Assembly: GCA_030247845.1 (NCBI GenBank)
Contig: JAPDRP010000043.1
Span: 32,704-96,703 of the forward strand
From: Coniosporium tulheliwenetii
Lineage: Eukaryota > Ascomycota > Dothideomycetes
DNA: 64,000 nucleotides
Direction: 5' to 3'
In this document: positions 21,622 to 33,268 of the stretch, one piece after another
Position numbering within the stretch: position 1 is the first letter of the stretch
Layout of the letters: the number at the start of each line of letters is the position of its first letter
Notes under the pieces: model-generated
Databases searched by the model: none
What the model was told of the DNA's origin: nothing
The model's input: only the letters and a program-made list of their open reading frames with translations
Translations under genes and position numbers: made by a program

Positions 21622-23556
21622 ATGATGGACCAGCTACTCGCTCTTACGCCAGTTCCAAGCATCATCCTCAACTCGTCCTTTCGCATACTACAAATCTCTG
21701 CGAGCTGCTTGGATCTGTTGCAACTGACCTCGGAGGAATGCATCGGTCGCAATATCCACGAGCTCGTCCAGCCCAATGTTTCAGTGCCTGATGTGACCTC
21801 TGTCCGGCATGCTATCGACACTGCGATAGCAACTAGGAAGGTATACACTTCGGAAGATATACTAGTTGAGGGCGGTAGCTACCGGAACGTACGCGCGATA
21901 CCTATCTTCGATAAAGACGATTTGCTTTATGTGATACTGGAAGTCCAGAACACCACGGAGGAGCACCTGAAGCTGGAAGCGCTAAGCGAGGAACTATACA
22001 CCAACGAAACATATCGTATCCTAGTCGAGACCGTCAAAGACTACGCGATATTCATGCTAGATACTAAAGGCAACGTTGTGACTTGGAACTCTGGTGCCGC
22101 ACTGCTGAAAGGATACAGGCGTGAGGAGATCCTTGGCCGACACTTCTCTGTCTTCTATGGTGAAGAGGACCGAAGTGCTGACAAACCGGGAAAAGAGCTA
22201 GAAGTGTGCTTGCGTGAAGGCAGGGTGGAAGACGAAGGGTGGCGTTATCGCAAGGATGGTTCGCGTTTCTGGGCAAGTGTTACGATCACGTCCGTATACC
22301 GGTCAGACGTTCTCATTGGGTTCAGCAAGGTCACCCGTGATCTTACCGAGCGCAAGGCCGCAGAAGGTCGCCTGATTTCTGCTTATGAGGAATCTGCCAA
22401 ACTCAAGTCCGAGTTTCTGGCCAACATGAGTCACGAGATCCGGACTCCTATGCACGGGATGCTGTCAGCGCTTACCCTGCTCCTCGACACGGGCCTGAAC
22501 GCTGAACAACGAGAGCTTGCGGCGATTATACAAGAGTCGGGCGCTGTGCTGTTGCAAGTCATAAACAATATCCTCGACTTTTCAAAGCTCACATCAGGTT
22601 GCTTTTCCATCAGCTCCGACGTCATCAGCATAGTGGATATCGTTGCGTCTGTCGCTCGCGGTTTTCAAACTATGCTGAAGCCCCACGTTCACTTGGAGAC
22701 TTCGCTGGAACCACATCTCCCGAAGGCTGCCCAGGGCGACCCGCTTCGTTACCGTCAAATTCTCCAAAACCTGGTGGCAAATGCGGCGAAGTTTACAGAG
22801 ACGGGTTACATCCGCGTACATGCGTCTCTCATCAACGATGATCACGACTCGTATACTATTCTGACAGAGATTATCGACTCTGGCATCGGTGTTCCAGCAT
22901 ATGCCATTGACTCTCTTTTTGCGCCATTCACCCAGTTCGATATATCGCCCACAAAACGGTACCAGGGCACTGGACTCGGCTTATCTATCTGTAAAGGCTT
23001 AGCAGAGCTGATGGACGGCGCCATTGGCTTCCGCCCAAATCCCGATCAACAAGGGAGCATCTTTTGGTTTACCGTTAAGCTGGTAAAGCTGGCTGAATCG
23101 GAGCAACTGGACGAGCTGGATGAGAAGTTCAGGCCCCAAACGCCCGCATCATCCCTCCATCCCTCGGTTGACCTTGAGGAGGTTGCATCGCGGAAGCGAC
23201 TTCTGTTGGCGGAAGACAATGCTATCAATCAAAAGGTCATGTTGAAGATGTTAAAGGGCCTTGGCTTTGAAGATGTAGATACAGCGATGAATGGTGCGCA
23301 GGCGGCAAAGCTCGCCAAGCAGGATCCTCAGACGTACGATCTCATCCTTATGGACATCAACATGCCGCTCCTGGATGGAATTGGAGCGGCAATGGACATA
23401 CGGAGCGCCGGTATAGGCATACCTATCATTGCCATGACCGCTAACGCTTTGAAAGGCGATGCGGAGACATACCTGGCAAAGGGGTTAGACGACTACATAC
23501 CTAAACCTGTGGATCGACAGCTCCTGCTGAAGATTCTGTTGAAATGGCTGAAGTGA
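21622..23556 (+). CDS. fungal hybrid histidine kinase (PAS-PAS-HisKA-HATPase-REC)
   Basis: An intron-less ORF of 644 residues from the MMDQLLALTPVPSII start; an in-frame ATG at 21514 is less likely because its extra 36 residues look unlike the family. Two PAS regions (about residues 10-120 and 135-250, with NVVTWNSGAALLKGYRREEI) precede the phospho-acceptor box FLANMSHEIRTPMHGM with His271. The ATPase shows LQNLVANAAKFTE, DSGIGVP and YQGTGLGLSICKGL. The C-terminal receiver has LLLAEDNAINQKV, LILMDINMP with Asp578, AMTANALKGD and the Lys of YIPKPVD. All catalytic residues are present. No transmembrane segment is seen, so a cytosolic sensor feeding a phosphorelay is inferred. The stimulus is unknown. 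Confidence 0.9.
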   Translation: MMDQLLALTPVPSIILNSSFRILQISASCLDLLQLTSEECIGRNIHELVQPNVSVPDVTSVRHAIDTAIATRKVYTSEDILVEGGSYRNVRAIPIFDKDDLLYVILEVQNTTEEHLKLEALSEELYTNETYRILVETVKDYAIFMLDTKGNVVTWNSGAALLKGYRREEILGRHFSVFYGEEDRSADKPGKELEVCLREGRVEDEGWRYRKDGSRFWASVTITSVYRSDVLIGFSKVTRDLTERKAAEGRLISAYEESAKLKSEFLANMSHEIRTPMHGMLSALTLLLDTGLNAEQRELAAIIQESGAVLLQVINNILDFSKLTSGCFSISSDVISIVDIVASVARGFQTMLKPHVHLETSLEPHLPKAAQGDPLRYRQILQNLVANAAKFTETGYIRVHASLINDDHDSYTILTEIIDSGIGVPAYAIDSLFAPFTQFDISPTKRYQGTGLGLSICKGLAELMDGAIGFRPNPDQQGSIFWFTVKLVKLAESEQLDELDEKFRPQTPASSLHPSVDLEEVASRKRLLLAEDNAINQKVMLKMLKGLGFEDVDTAMNGAQAAKLAKQDPQTYDLILMDINMPLLDGIGAAMDIRSAGIGIPIIAMTANALKGDAETYLAKGLDDYIPKPVDRQLLLKILLKWLK

Positions 23557-23716
23557 CGGGCCTCCCTTGGCGTGGTTGAGCTACTTCCACATTGACTTCA
23601 CTGGGCGTATACATTGGATACTTACCAGTGTAAGATTTCTTAGCAATATGAGATCTTTGCAGCGACGGCTAACACCAGGCTGCAGCATGTAGTCAGACCC
23701 AAACGCAAGACAACTA

Positions 23717-25567
23717 ACGTAATTCACAAGCAAATGTCCCGCACAAGCGAGTGTCCCACATCCCACCGCCCCGACGCGCTTTCGCATACGCGTCAACACC
23801 AACGTTGTAATGCCGTCCAACAAAGCCTCACACTCCGAAGGACGCGTTCTCCTGGCTATATAGGCCTTTCGAGCAGGAAAATACTCAAGTATTCGCGCTG
23901 CAGCAAATGCGTACAATGCGCCATACAAACGAACCCTCCGGCGCAGTCAAGGACACCAGGCGCGTCAGGATTGCGACCCTACCAACCGAAAACTACCCCC
24001 ACGGAAGAACTAGCACTTGAGAAGTGGATACTCTCTAGATGCACGAGGCATTCCGCCCAGGCTTACTATGGTTGAAGGCATGGCAAACCTACTTCTTGCG
24101 GAACGAGCGAAGTCTAAATCGTCTGACCCGATTACGGTGGGCGCGAATTGGGTCTAAAATTATATCAACCGGCACCATTCGCTTAAAACAAGGTACAGCC
24201 GCAAGTACGATTATTCTCGAGCAAAATGCGAGGACTCGAAGGTTATTCGCGGGTGGTTTGATCGCGTGCGAACAACCAAGGCGGAATATGGTATCCTCGA
24301 TGAAGACACGTACAACTTCGACGAGACTGGCTTTCAGATGGGTGTTGCTTCAACTGTCAAAGTTGTTACAAGTGCATCAACAAACGGTTGTCCGGTCCTT
24401 ACACAGCCAGAAAATATGGAGTATGCTACAACCTTAGAAGCGATCAATGCGACTGGCTGGGTACTACCACCAATGATCATTTTTACGGGCAAGATGCACC
24501 AGTCATTTTGGTACGAAGAGGGCCTTTTGGAGGCAAGTTGGGTTATTGCGGTCAGCGAGAATGGTTGGACAAACGATAAGATCGGGTTAACCTGGGTAAA
24601 AGAAGTTTTTGATAAGCACACTCGACGCCGTACGGTTGGACGATATCGGCTCTTAATCCTTGATGGCCACGGCAGTCACGTCACGCCCGAATTCGATCAA
24701 TTCTGCTCCGAAAACTTGATTATTGTTCTTTGTCTACCGCCTCACTCATCGCATATCTTACAGCCACTTGATGTTGGCTGTTTTTCGACACTGAAGCGCT
24801 CGTACGGACGACTTGTGGAGGAGCGCATGCGGGTTGGCTTCAACCATATCGACAAACAGGACTTTCTTTCCGGATACCCACGAGCTCGCATAGAAGCCTT
24901 TAGCATCAGCAATATAAAAAATGGCTTTGCAGCGACAGGATTGATTCCCTTTGATCCAGAACGGGTCTTGTCCAAGCTTCAAGTTACCGTACGGACTCCA
25001 ACGCCTCCTGCGACCGTTGCAGACGACTCGCATTATTCGTGGGTACCGGAAACACCTCAAAACATCGCTCAGTTACAGCTACAGGCAGATGCGCTCAAGC
25101 AGTCGCTGAAAAAGCGCAGTCGCAGTCCTCCAAGCCCAACCGCTCAGATGATCGCGCAGCTGGTTAAGGGCTGCCAAATGGCCATGCATTCTGCTGTTAT
25201 TCTAGCCAGCGAGAATAAGCGGCTTCAGGCTGCAAACAACAGGCAGAAGAAGAAGAGGGCAAAGCGACTTTCGTATATAGCGACAGACGGTGCATTGACC
25301 GTCGAAGAGGGTTTGCGGCTAGTAGAAGAGAAAAATCGTGCTCATGCACCCCGAGCTGCACAGGCATCAAATCGTGCTCCACCAAAATGTAGCATGTGTA
25401 GCTCACTGAATCATAACGCTCGTACATGCCCTAGGCGTCAAAATATTGGTTCATAGCGCTACTAAAGCAATATCTGAGCTGTTGGCGCTGATACATGTTG
25501 AAAAGCGCGCCAGGACGGCGGGATGTGTGACACTCGCTTGTGTGGGACACTCGCTTGTGAATTACGT
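23717..25567 (+). mobile_element. pogo/Fot1-type transposon, family 3
   Basis: TA at 23715-23716 and 25568-25569 flanks termini that start ACGTAATTCACAAGC on both sides. Each end has two direct repeats of about CACAAGCGAGTGTCC with a 17-bp period. Total length is 1851 bp with one transposase on the plus strand. The outer bases (CTAACGTA at each end) also make a longer palindrome if the TA inside ACGTA is taken as the target. The TA outside ACGTA gives the same terminus as the other pogo families here. Confidence 0.85.
23810..25456 (+). pseudogene. pogo/Fot1 transposase with C-terminal zinc knuckle, N-terminus broken
   Basis: From 24266 the frame is open for 397 codons. It carries the DDE_1 core (YNFDETGF, LLILDGHGSH, LQPLDVGCF; 35 residues between the last two Asp, DD35D) and ends in a CCHC knuckle (CSMCSSLNHNARTC). 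Upstream, the HTH region (RAGKYSSIRAAANAYNAP, LDARGIPPRLTMVEGMANLL) is readable only across a TAG near 23860 (probably from CAG), a single-base shift near 24030 and a TAA near 24155. The DNA-binding half is thus inactivated while the catalytic half looks intact. Confidence 0.8.
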
Positions 25568-25569
25568 TA

Positions 25570-26485
25570 GATGACTCGCAAAGGATATCTTGGATGACTC
25601 GTGCAGCCAATGGAACTCAAACAAAGTTTAAAGGTCTCCTCCAGCTAATTGAAACCAAACAAATTTCGAATGTTTCACACTGTGTCCATTTCAGCTGCTG
25701 CACCTGTCAATTAGAGGTCACCATTGATCTTTGAGCTGCTCTGACCTGCCGACTTTGAATTGTAGGGAGCACTAATGGAGAATTCGATATGTTGGAAGTA
25801 GAGGGCGAATTGATGTTCAACGTGGTGGAACCAGTGTGTTGATTCATTAACTGAAGCTACAATACAACAAGAGGCGTACGACACCCAGGGGCCGCTACGC
25901 TAAGCCTAGTTGGTACCGCACATTCCTCCACTGACTAATCAGCACCGTATACTTCAACAAGGTACTTAAATCCCGATGATAGCTTGTATCAGTATTCAGG
26001 AACTAGTGACTGTACCCCAGTTGACGCGGCTTAGCTAAAGGCTTAGTCAACACGCTTGCGCTACGCAACGTAGAGCCTTGCAGCTTCCTGTATTCTAGCC
26101 TCAGCAATCAGCAATGCAACCAAGTGACTAACAGCTGTCTCCTCCTGCTATCATGTGTGAACCTCGATCCTTGACAAACTAAATAGTCTGATTTTGAATT
26201 ACTTCAAAGGCAAGTAAAGAGGGCGAAACTAAGATTAGAAGACTAGCATAAAAGAAACTAAGGTCTAGGTAAACTAAAATACTTAAACCATATACAGCTT
26301 GTTGCTGTGAAGATGGAAGTCGCGCGGTTTGTGGGTGACGAGAAGCTCTGACGCCGAGAGCCAATCACGTGCCGCGTCCCAAATGCACTGCGGAGTGAGG
26401 TCGAATTGTCAACATCAACCTTTCACTTCAGATTAGGAGTGACAGGCAACTCCGCATGGGCACGGCCATGACGGAACCTGGTAGC
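25570..26485. other. no gene recognised
   Basis: About 0.9 kb with no ORF over 61 codons and no motif. AT-rich stretches occur around 26180-26290. Confidence 0.5.
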
Positions 26486-27204
26486 TATCACCAATGGCAA
26501 CAGCTCAAAGCTCTGCAGCAGCACCAACTGCGTCAGATGCAAGCTTTCGGCCGCTTCCGACCTCGTACAGCAAGTAGAGCATACGTGTTGTGGAGAGCGG
26601 CCGGTATTGCCAGTGCTGCTTCCGCTGCAATGAAAAGTCAAGCCATGACATACGTTTTGTTGAATGCCCTTTGAGCCTCAAGGGTGTAATAGATGCGGAA
26701 GCCAAAGTAGACGAAGTACGAGCTCATGGCGAGAAAGATAAACAGCGGACTAAATCTGTGGAGCATCTTCTTGTATCGCGGCAGGCGGTCATCATCGTCG
26801 TGAGCACTCAGCTTTTCGACATCTTATGCGGAGTCATCGTATATCCTCTCGAAAGTGTTGATGTTTGGAAGGGATGTGATGAGAAGCTCCTTCAAGCAAT
26901 AGCATTAGCAAAGATTCTCCCACAACACGCCGTGGCTTCTTACCTTTTCTTTTGCTAGTGCATCCTTGCCGTCGTCCAATCGTTCGTTCGGTGTGGGGCA
27001 GGCTGTCTCGCCGAGTAATGAGGTGCTTCTCTCAGACCTCAATGTGGGTGTGCAGGCAGCTGGGGACACTTGAGGCGAGCTTAATAGTGCGTCCCTCGAA
27101 GCATTGCGGCTGTGTCCGTACGGGGTGCTTACAGCTGTAGGGGTAGGAGTCTCCTCATTCTCCCATTCTCGAAGTTGGTAGGCCTTCTCTGAATACGAAA
27201 GCAT
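26486..27204 (-). pseudogene. N-terminal piece of a fungal GT2 (cellulose-synthase-like) glycosyltransferase
   Basis: The frame begins MLSYSEKAYQLREWENEETP with a Ser/Pro/Thr-rich segment. An intron (GTAAGA...GCTAATG...AAG, near 26890-26948) follows, then RLPRYKKMLHRFSPLFIFLA, YFVYFGFRIYYTLEAQRAFN and IAAEAALAIPAALHN, ending RGRKRPKA. This matches the N-terminal membrane region just before the catalytic domain of a fungal GT2 family. A TAA near 26840 and a TGA in place of Trp (KTYVMA-stop-LFIAAE, near 26640) interrupt it. The catalytic D,D,D,QxxRW region is missing, so it is a truncated relic. Confidence 0.55.
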
Positions 27205-28017
27205 CCTGATAAGGTATAAAACGGTTGCGAAAAGAAAAGTAGACTTCTGAAACAGGCAACCGAAAAGATAGCGAAAGGCCTAGAGCAGAATGCTGCACGC
27301 AAAAGAAAAGCAACGAGTGTACTGGGAAGCGAAGTTCGAGTAGGATGTTGTCTGAGACAGAATGGAAGAGTTCGGCTCGATAGATATAACTGCGGACTGC
27401 AGAGCGAGCTCCGGATGACTGTTATAGCGACTACGTCTAGCGTAGCACGGCGTACTTACCATAGTTCTCGAGCTTTTCTCTCTGACAACGCTAGAGAAGC
27501 TTTCCACACTTTGCCTCCCCTGAGGAGGACCCGAGAGATAACGCCTGCTGAACATGAGCGTCAACCGCAGAGGTTCCGATTTGTCCGGTTCTGGATAAAG
27601 CAGGAAAACTCTAAAGATCTGAGCAATGAGAAGCAATCTCGGTTTGGTGCGGATGCTTTGAACATTCCCTTTTCCCTCTTTTCTCATTCTCATAGAGATC
27701 CGCGGAACACAGAAATCTCCTAACGCGTGAGGGTAAGTGCCCCGAAAATTGTCATCTGGGCCCACTGTGGCTGACGGCAGGAACTGTAGGCGCAGCCCTT
27801 GGAAGACCCGCTAGTCAAGGCTCACTATTGCAGATGGTTGGGCTTTCCATTCCCTACGCAGAGACGAGATGTGCGATGATGCGGCGATGACTGCAAATGG
27901 AGCCTTACCCAGAGGCATAAGGGTCTTGACGCAGGCACCCTCTGATCCTGCTACCGCCCAAACCATGTCATTTGGGGATCGTCTTCTTTGACAGTGACGA
28001 CAAAAGTGTGGTTATGA
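27205..28017. other. no gene recognised
   Basis: Overlapping ORFs at 27280-27765 (minus) and 27415-27723 (plus) mirror each other and show no motif. The 2-kb inverted duplication begins at 28018. Confidence 0.45.
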
Positions 28018-28186
28018 GTTCTGTAGATTAGATGGCGATGATATCTTCACAAGCCTCTCTTCAAGGAAGTGATGTTACGCGGGGCCTGTTGAGCGTTACG
28101 CGGAGGAATTAGAGGCACCTTTTCCTAGCGTAGCTGCTTATTCGCATGGAAATGTTTGATTTATATGTGGTGGCGTCGAAGCGCAC

Positions 28187-28640
28187 ATGCCCTCCGTCCT
28201 GCGCAACGACGATCTCGTCGCCAAAGCCTTCGCCGGCGATGAAGTAGTCGCAGACTCTGAAAAAGAAACGAAAGCGCAAGTCGCTGAAGAAGACGAGAAG
28301 ACCATCGGTGGTACTCTCCCTGGCTGGGGCAGCTGGACCGGCGAAGGCATCAGCAAGCGCGAAAAAGCGCGAGCAAAAGAACCGCTTCGTGTCAAAGCAA
28401 GAAGGCGTTAAGGCGGCTAACCGGAAGGACGCGAAGCTGAAGCATGTTACTATCAATGAGAAACGGGTCAGGAAGAACGCGAAGTATTTGGCAATTCAGC
28501 TGCCACACCCGCATGAGCGCAAGGAGCACTATGAGAGAGGAGTCTCAGGCTGGCCGTGCTGCCGGAAGTGGTTACGAAGACGACCCTGCAGGACTTTACG
28601 AAACCCGGGGTTTTGGTTCGGCCGTGGGCCCTTGTCATGC
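28187..28640 (+). pseudogene. Utp14 C-terminal fragment, copy 1
   Basis: The frame NDDLVAKAFAGDEVVADSEK, then GTLPGWGSWTGEGISKREKA, VSKQEGVKAANRKDAKLKHV, KRVRKNAKYLAIQLPHPHER and finally TKTTLQDFTKPGV is the C-terminus of the U3 snoRNP protein Utp14 (18S rRNA processing in the nucleolus). Two frame changes (near 28375 and 28545) separate the pieces, and the first about 80 percent of the protein is absent. The PGWGSW block is in frame here, unlike in the other arm. Confidence 0.75.
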
Positions 28641-29063
28641 GGTCGGTTCTCGATAACGAGCCTCATCTGAGCTCCCATGGGTAGAGCGCTGCCTCGCTCA
28701 AGGTTGTTGAGTGTTGGAACGGGATTTCATTGGTTTACGATAAATGCGCTATTGCTTTTGAAAGGGTTACAGTGGGTTTGTTCCGCAGGAAAGCCACCTG
28801 CGCGCTGCTCGTCGAATGTGGAATGAGGTAGTATGGTGGATGGCCTGTCGTCTGAAGTGCCCATCCCGTCCGTCTATTACGCCACCCGATATTGAGGCGG
28901 TAGGTGATCTTCGAGCGGCGGCCCAGGCGGCGGGCTCCGCATGTCCGCGGCTGCTCTGGCTGCGCCCGTGGAGCATCCTTATGCATGTCGCCCATCTCCT
29001 GACCCACATCCCTTTTATTAGACGCCCTCAATGATTGGTGTGCCTTGCAGAAGCGCGTTGCCC

Positions 29064-29435
29064 TTAGTCCCGCAGATCCGCCCGCGCAATCTTGATGCAG
29101 TGGGCCGATGCCAGCCCCATCCGAGTCAACATCCCGGTCGGTAGTCTTCGAACACTTTCCAGCTTCTCTGCAGCCTTCCAAAGCAGACGGCCATTTTCCA
29201 ACAACACCAAACGACGACGCGCCACTACCGCTGCCTCAGAGCTGCTTGACTGCTGAGCACCCTCATTCGGCCCGGCTCTCAAGCCATGGGCACGGGGTGA
29301 CCCTGCTGTACCGGCCAGCATGCAGAATGCCTTCACCACTTGCCTCGAAGGGGTCAAGCCCTCTGCATATCTCGTGCATCTCGTATCGCTCACATCTTCT
29401 GCACGCTCTTCGATCAGCTTCAGGGATTGCTCCAC
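29064..29435 (-). other. conserved-in-both-arms ORF, unidentified
   Basis: A 123-codon frame (ending LESVRRLPTGMLTRMGLASA, HCIKIARADLRD) appears unchanged in the other arm at 40490-40861. It has no ATG at its start (GTG) and a possible GTGAGC donor near 29390, so it might be the last exon of a small gene. I do not recognise it. Preservation is expected anyway from the youth of the duplication. Confidence 0.3.
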
Positions 29436-30189
29436 ATGGCCAGTCCTGTGTCACCGCTGATGATCATGCCCACTTCCACCCTGCTTTGACGCTTACTATC
29501 TTGTAGGTCGTAGGTGCAGAGTGTAAGACCTTCACCCAAGAGCACACCCGAGATCACGGTTCGCTCAACACTGACATCTCGCTGCAACTCGACTTTTCAT
29601 CATTTTGCTTCAGCAGTCCACGAGTCGTCTGCGTTCTGTGCACGTGCAGCCCGACAGCCCCATGCATTCCTGAGATAAGCTTAACGAGGTAACGACGAAG
29701 TTTTATGCCACTCTAGAACCGCATTACTATTGCACTCATGGGGCCCGCGCGCAGTTCTCGCTCTATTAGGAAGGCGATTTTACAGCCACCCGTCGTTTCC
29801 GAGGTGATCAGGGAGTCGCGGATGTTTAGCCCTTTTTGCTTAAGAGAGCACCTCGGCGCGTTTCGCTATCAACTGGATCTCTACGCAACCTCCACCAAAG
29901 ACTACACACACAGCTCTATCAGACTATCGACAGACATCCACCAGCACTTCCTCTCTGCTCCCGACTCGGGTCCTTTGCTGGAGCCCCAGGGCTCGACTTG
30001 TCTCTTGGTTCATATCACGTTCTTTCACGCCGCAGAATCGCCGGCGGACGTAGCGGTCTCTTCGCTCATTCCTTGGTCTATCCGTCAGAGTGGTCTTCGT
30101 ATTCGATCGAAGGATCGTTTCTGCACGATACACGCCAGCGCTAGGCTGCTTGTTCAATATCGACCTGCGCAGGGCTGACGCCGGCTGCT

Positions 30190-33100
30190 ATGGCGTTTCC
30201 GAGAAATGCTTACCTAGCGTTGGGTGTTTTGCTAACGCTGTTGCAGGTACATATTGTTATAGCACTTCCTTTCCAGGGTAGTCCAGTAGAAGTTAAGCCT
30301 AGGGGTGTCGTTGTAACAGAGACGAAAACCACATGTGACGATTCGTCTACAACTTCGCCATATACTTCAACAATCCAAGCCTCGAAGGATCCGGCGCTAA
30401 CGGTCGTTCCAGGATCTGTCTTCGGACACACGCTATCTTCTGCCTCATATGCCCTCCAACCCGCGGTAGCACAAGATGTGCTGGAGTCACGCTTTCTGGC
30501 GGCCGCATCAGAATCATCATCTCCAGTCGTGGAAGCCCGCTCGCCGACCACTCTTGCGACTTCAACGTGCACGCTTTCCCAACCGACCAGTGCTACCAAG
30601 CATCTGCCAGCAGCAACTTCATCGTCTATCATAGATATCACTTCGAAAGCCCTATCGGCCAGGCAGGCGTCGACAGTTCCAATTACAACAATCTCAACGG
30701 TCACTCCATCTCTGCAGTCTGTCATACCTAACTTGGAACCTGGTACATCTGGTGTAGGTGGACTTCGTTCATCTACGTTTACCATTCCGATATTGACTAA
30801 CTACCGCCGCAAAGACTGTCGTTTCCTCACTTCAGACCACCGGCGAGAGTGCCGTTCCACCTTTCAACACCAATCCCATACCTACGCCTTCGGACACCTT
30901 GCAACCGATTCCGCCTATCAACACGTCGCTTCCGGCCGAGCCTCCCACGGCGATAATAGCTGGCAACATCTTCTCGCCGGTGGCGGCTGAAAACCCGGCT
31001 GAGATTGTTCCCAGTCGGGGCGATCATCCGATTCCGCAGAAAGGTATCGTCTTGAATAATAAGCCCGTTCAGACGAACAAGTTTTACGCCAACTTCTTCC
31101 TTGGTGGTCAGGGACAGACAGTGTGGACCCATCCTTATTCGCTTCGATGGTGTAAGGGCGAAGGGCACTCCAGAAGCTGGGGTATGAGTGTCGCGCACAT
31201 TGAGGCCGGGCAGAGAGTGTTTGGGCCTGATAGCCCTGCGCAGTACTACATCAACCCTATCGGCATCCACTCTGTCATACTCTCCGCCCAAGAACTGGGG
31301 GCGTCCACCACGCTTACCACCAGCGAGTTAGGTGCTTTCAGTGTGAAGGCACACCTCGCTACGGGTCCAGGCGCGGCTAACCTGATTACCTTCCCGATTG
31401 TTCAAGGAATGGGTTTCCTCACAGGCGTCTATGCAGGCGCCACACCGTTGATTCAGAGCGACGTGTTCTTCAGGACTATTGAAGGCCCGATAACTGTTGG
31501 TGGCGCCTTCAAGTACCGAATCACTCTCGAGGACGGCCGCAACTGGCTCCTTTATGCCATTTCTGACCCGGGGGTTGGTGCACCCAGTTTCAGTATGGTC
31601 TCTAACACTGCCATTCGAGGCCCAGCAGGATTCCGCGGGGCCATTCAAGTAGCCAAGAATCCCTCAGGAGATGCCGGAGAGGGACTCTATGATCAGTCCG
31701 CTGGCGCGTATGCCACTGCCGCAACTACTACAGGTTCAGTGACCGGGAACACGGGCTCATACACCCTAGCATTCCACAAAGGCGGTAACGCGGCACTGCC
31801 TCTTCTCATGTATGCTTTGCCGCACCACGTCCAGAGTTTCGACGGCGCCACCGCTGGCGCAAATGTCAACATGGTGCTGCAGACTGCTACGAAAGGCATG
31901 GCCACTGCAGTTCTGCGGGATACCTGGACCATGGTCGAGGACAATCTTCCTATCGGCATGGGCTTCGCTCCTTGGACTCCCGACAGGGGCAGCGTCACAT
32001 CACTGAACGCAAATGTTGTGAACCTCATGAACCAAGTGGGCTCAAGCGAGCTCAACGAGGATTTCAATGCGCAGACGAACCTCGACTCGATGTACTTCAG
32101 TGGCAAGGGCCTTGCTAAGTTTGCTGCTGCGATATATGCCATGAACGATCTCGCGGAAAATCCAGGTCTTGCTGCTGCAGGATTGCAGAAACTGAAGGCG
32201 GCGTTTGATGTGTTTGTGCAGAACAGGCAAAGGAATCCTCTCAACTGTACGTCCAATGCTGTCACCTGGTGGCTCAACAGTAGATATACTAACCTTCTAC
32301 TCAGATGAGACAGCTTGGCGAGGTGTGGTGTCCGTGGCCGGATACCGCGATGCCGGTCTGGACTTTGGCGGCACATACTACAACGATCACCACTTCCACT
32401 ACGGCTACTTCGTGTACACGGCGGCGGTCATCGCTTACCTCGATCCTGCCTGGCTCGCTCAAGGAAGGAACAAAGTCTGGGTGAACATGCTGGTCCGCGA
32501 TTTCGCGAACCCGGTGGACGGCGACGACTTCTTCCCCTTTTCTCGCGCGTTCGACTGGTTCCACGGCCACTCCTGGGCCAAGGGTCTGTTCGAGTCCGCC
32601 GACGGGAAGGATCAAGAAAGCACGAGTGAAGACTCTTTCGCGAGTTATGCGCTCAAGCTGTGGGGGCGGGTGACTGGGGACGTTAGCATGGAGGCGAGAG
32701 GAAATCTCATGCTAGCGATCCAGGCCCGCAGCTTCCAGAACTATTTCCTGATGGAGAGCAACAATGTCAATCAGCCGCCGCAGTTCGTCGGGAACAAAGT
32801 CACTGGTATTGTAAGTATCCATCACTGTCGAAAGCATGTTCTGAGGGACCTAGCTGACCCTCAAACAGCTCTTCGAGAACAAAGTCGACCACACAACCTA
32901 CTTTGGCGACAACATCGAGTACATCCAAGGGTATGTCTCCCCTCCCCTCCCCTCTCTCTCTCCTCAGCAAGCCCCCCAACCAACCCTACCTCTTTCTCAG
33001 CATCCACATGATCCCCCTCGCCCCGCCGTCCACACTCATCCGCAAACCCTCCTTCGTCCGCGAAGAGTGGGACGCCTTCTTCTCCAACGGCCAGGTAGAC

Positions 33101-33268
33101 GACATCCAGGGCGGCTGGCGAGGTATCCTGTACGCGAACCTGGCAATCATCGATCCGAGCACAGCCTACAATTTCTTTGCGAGAGCGGATTTTAATCCTG
33201 CCTGGTTGGATGGTGGCGCGAGTCGCACGTGGTATCTTGCTTGGTGTGCGGCGCTGGGTGGGGCGTAG
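30190..33268 (+). CDS. secreted endo-1,3-beta-glucanase, glycoside hydrolase family 81
   Basis: Five exons (30190-30753, 30815-32246, 32305-32810, 32869-32930, 33001-33268) splice in frame to 943 residues. A signal peptide (LALGVLLTLLQVHIVIALP) and about 200 Ser/Thr-rich residues precede the GH81 region, which starts near IPQKGIVLNNKPVQTNKFYA. The catalytic half carries FGGTYYNDHHFHYGYF and KDQESTSEDSFASYAL, the Asp and paired Glu positions of GH81, and ends WYLAWCAALGGA. GH81 enzymes hydrolyse internal beta-1,3-glucan bonds and act in wall remodelling and septum splitting. The upstream 2 kb is shared with the lysozyme-like gene at 39.7 kb. No defect was seen. Confidence 0.9.

Larger units (their letters stand above)
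28018..30025 (+). repeat. 2.0-kb inverted duplication, left arm
   Basis: This 2008-bp block recurs at 39900-41906 in reverse orientation. All the ORF translations I compared across it are the same except where one base (in the CTCCC run at about 28318-28322, CTCC in the other arm) is missing from the right arm. Identity begins at GTTCTGTAGATTAG and ends at ATCACGTTCTTT. I see no terminal repeats or target duplications, so it is a segmental duplication and not a transposon. Its inner end lies 165 bp before the GH81 start codon. Confidence 0.9.
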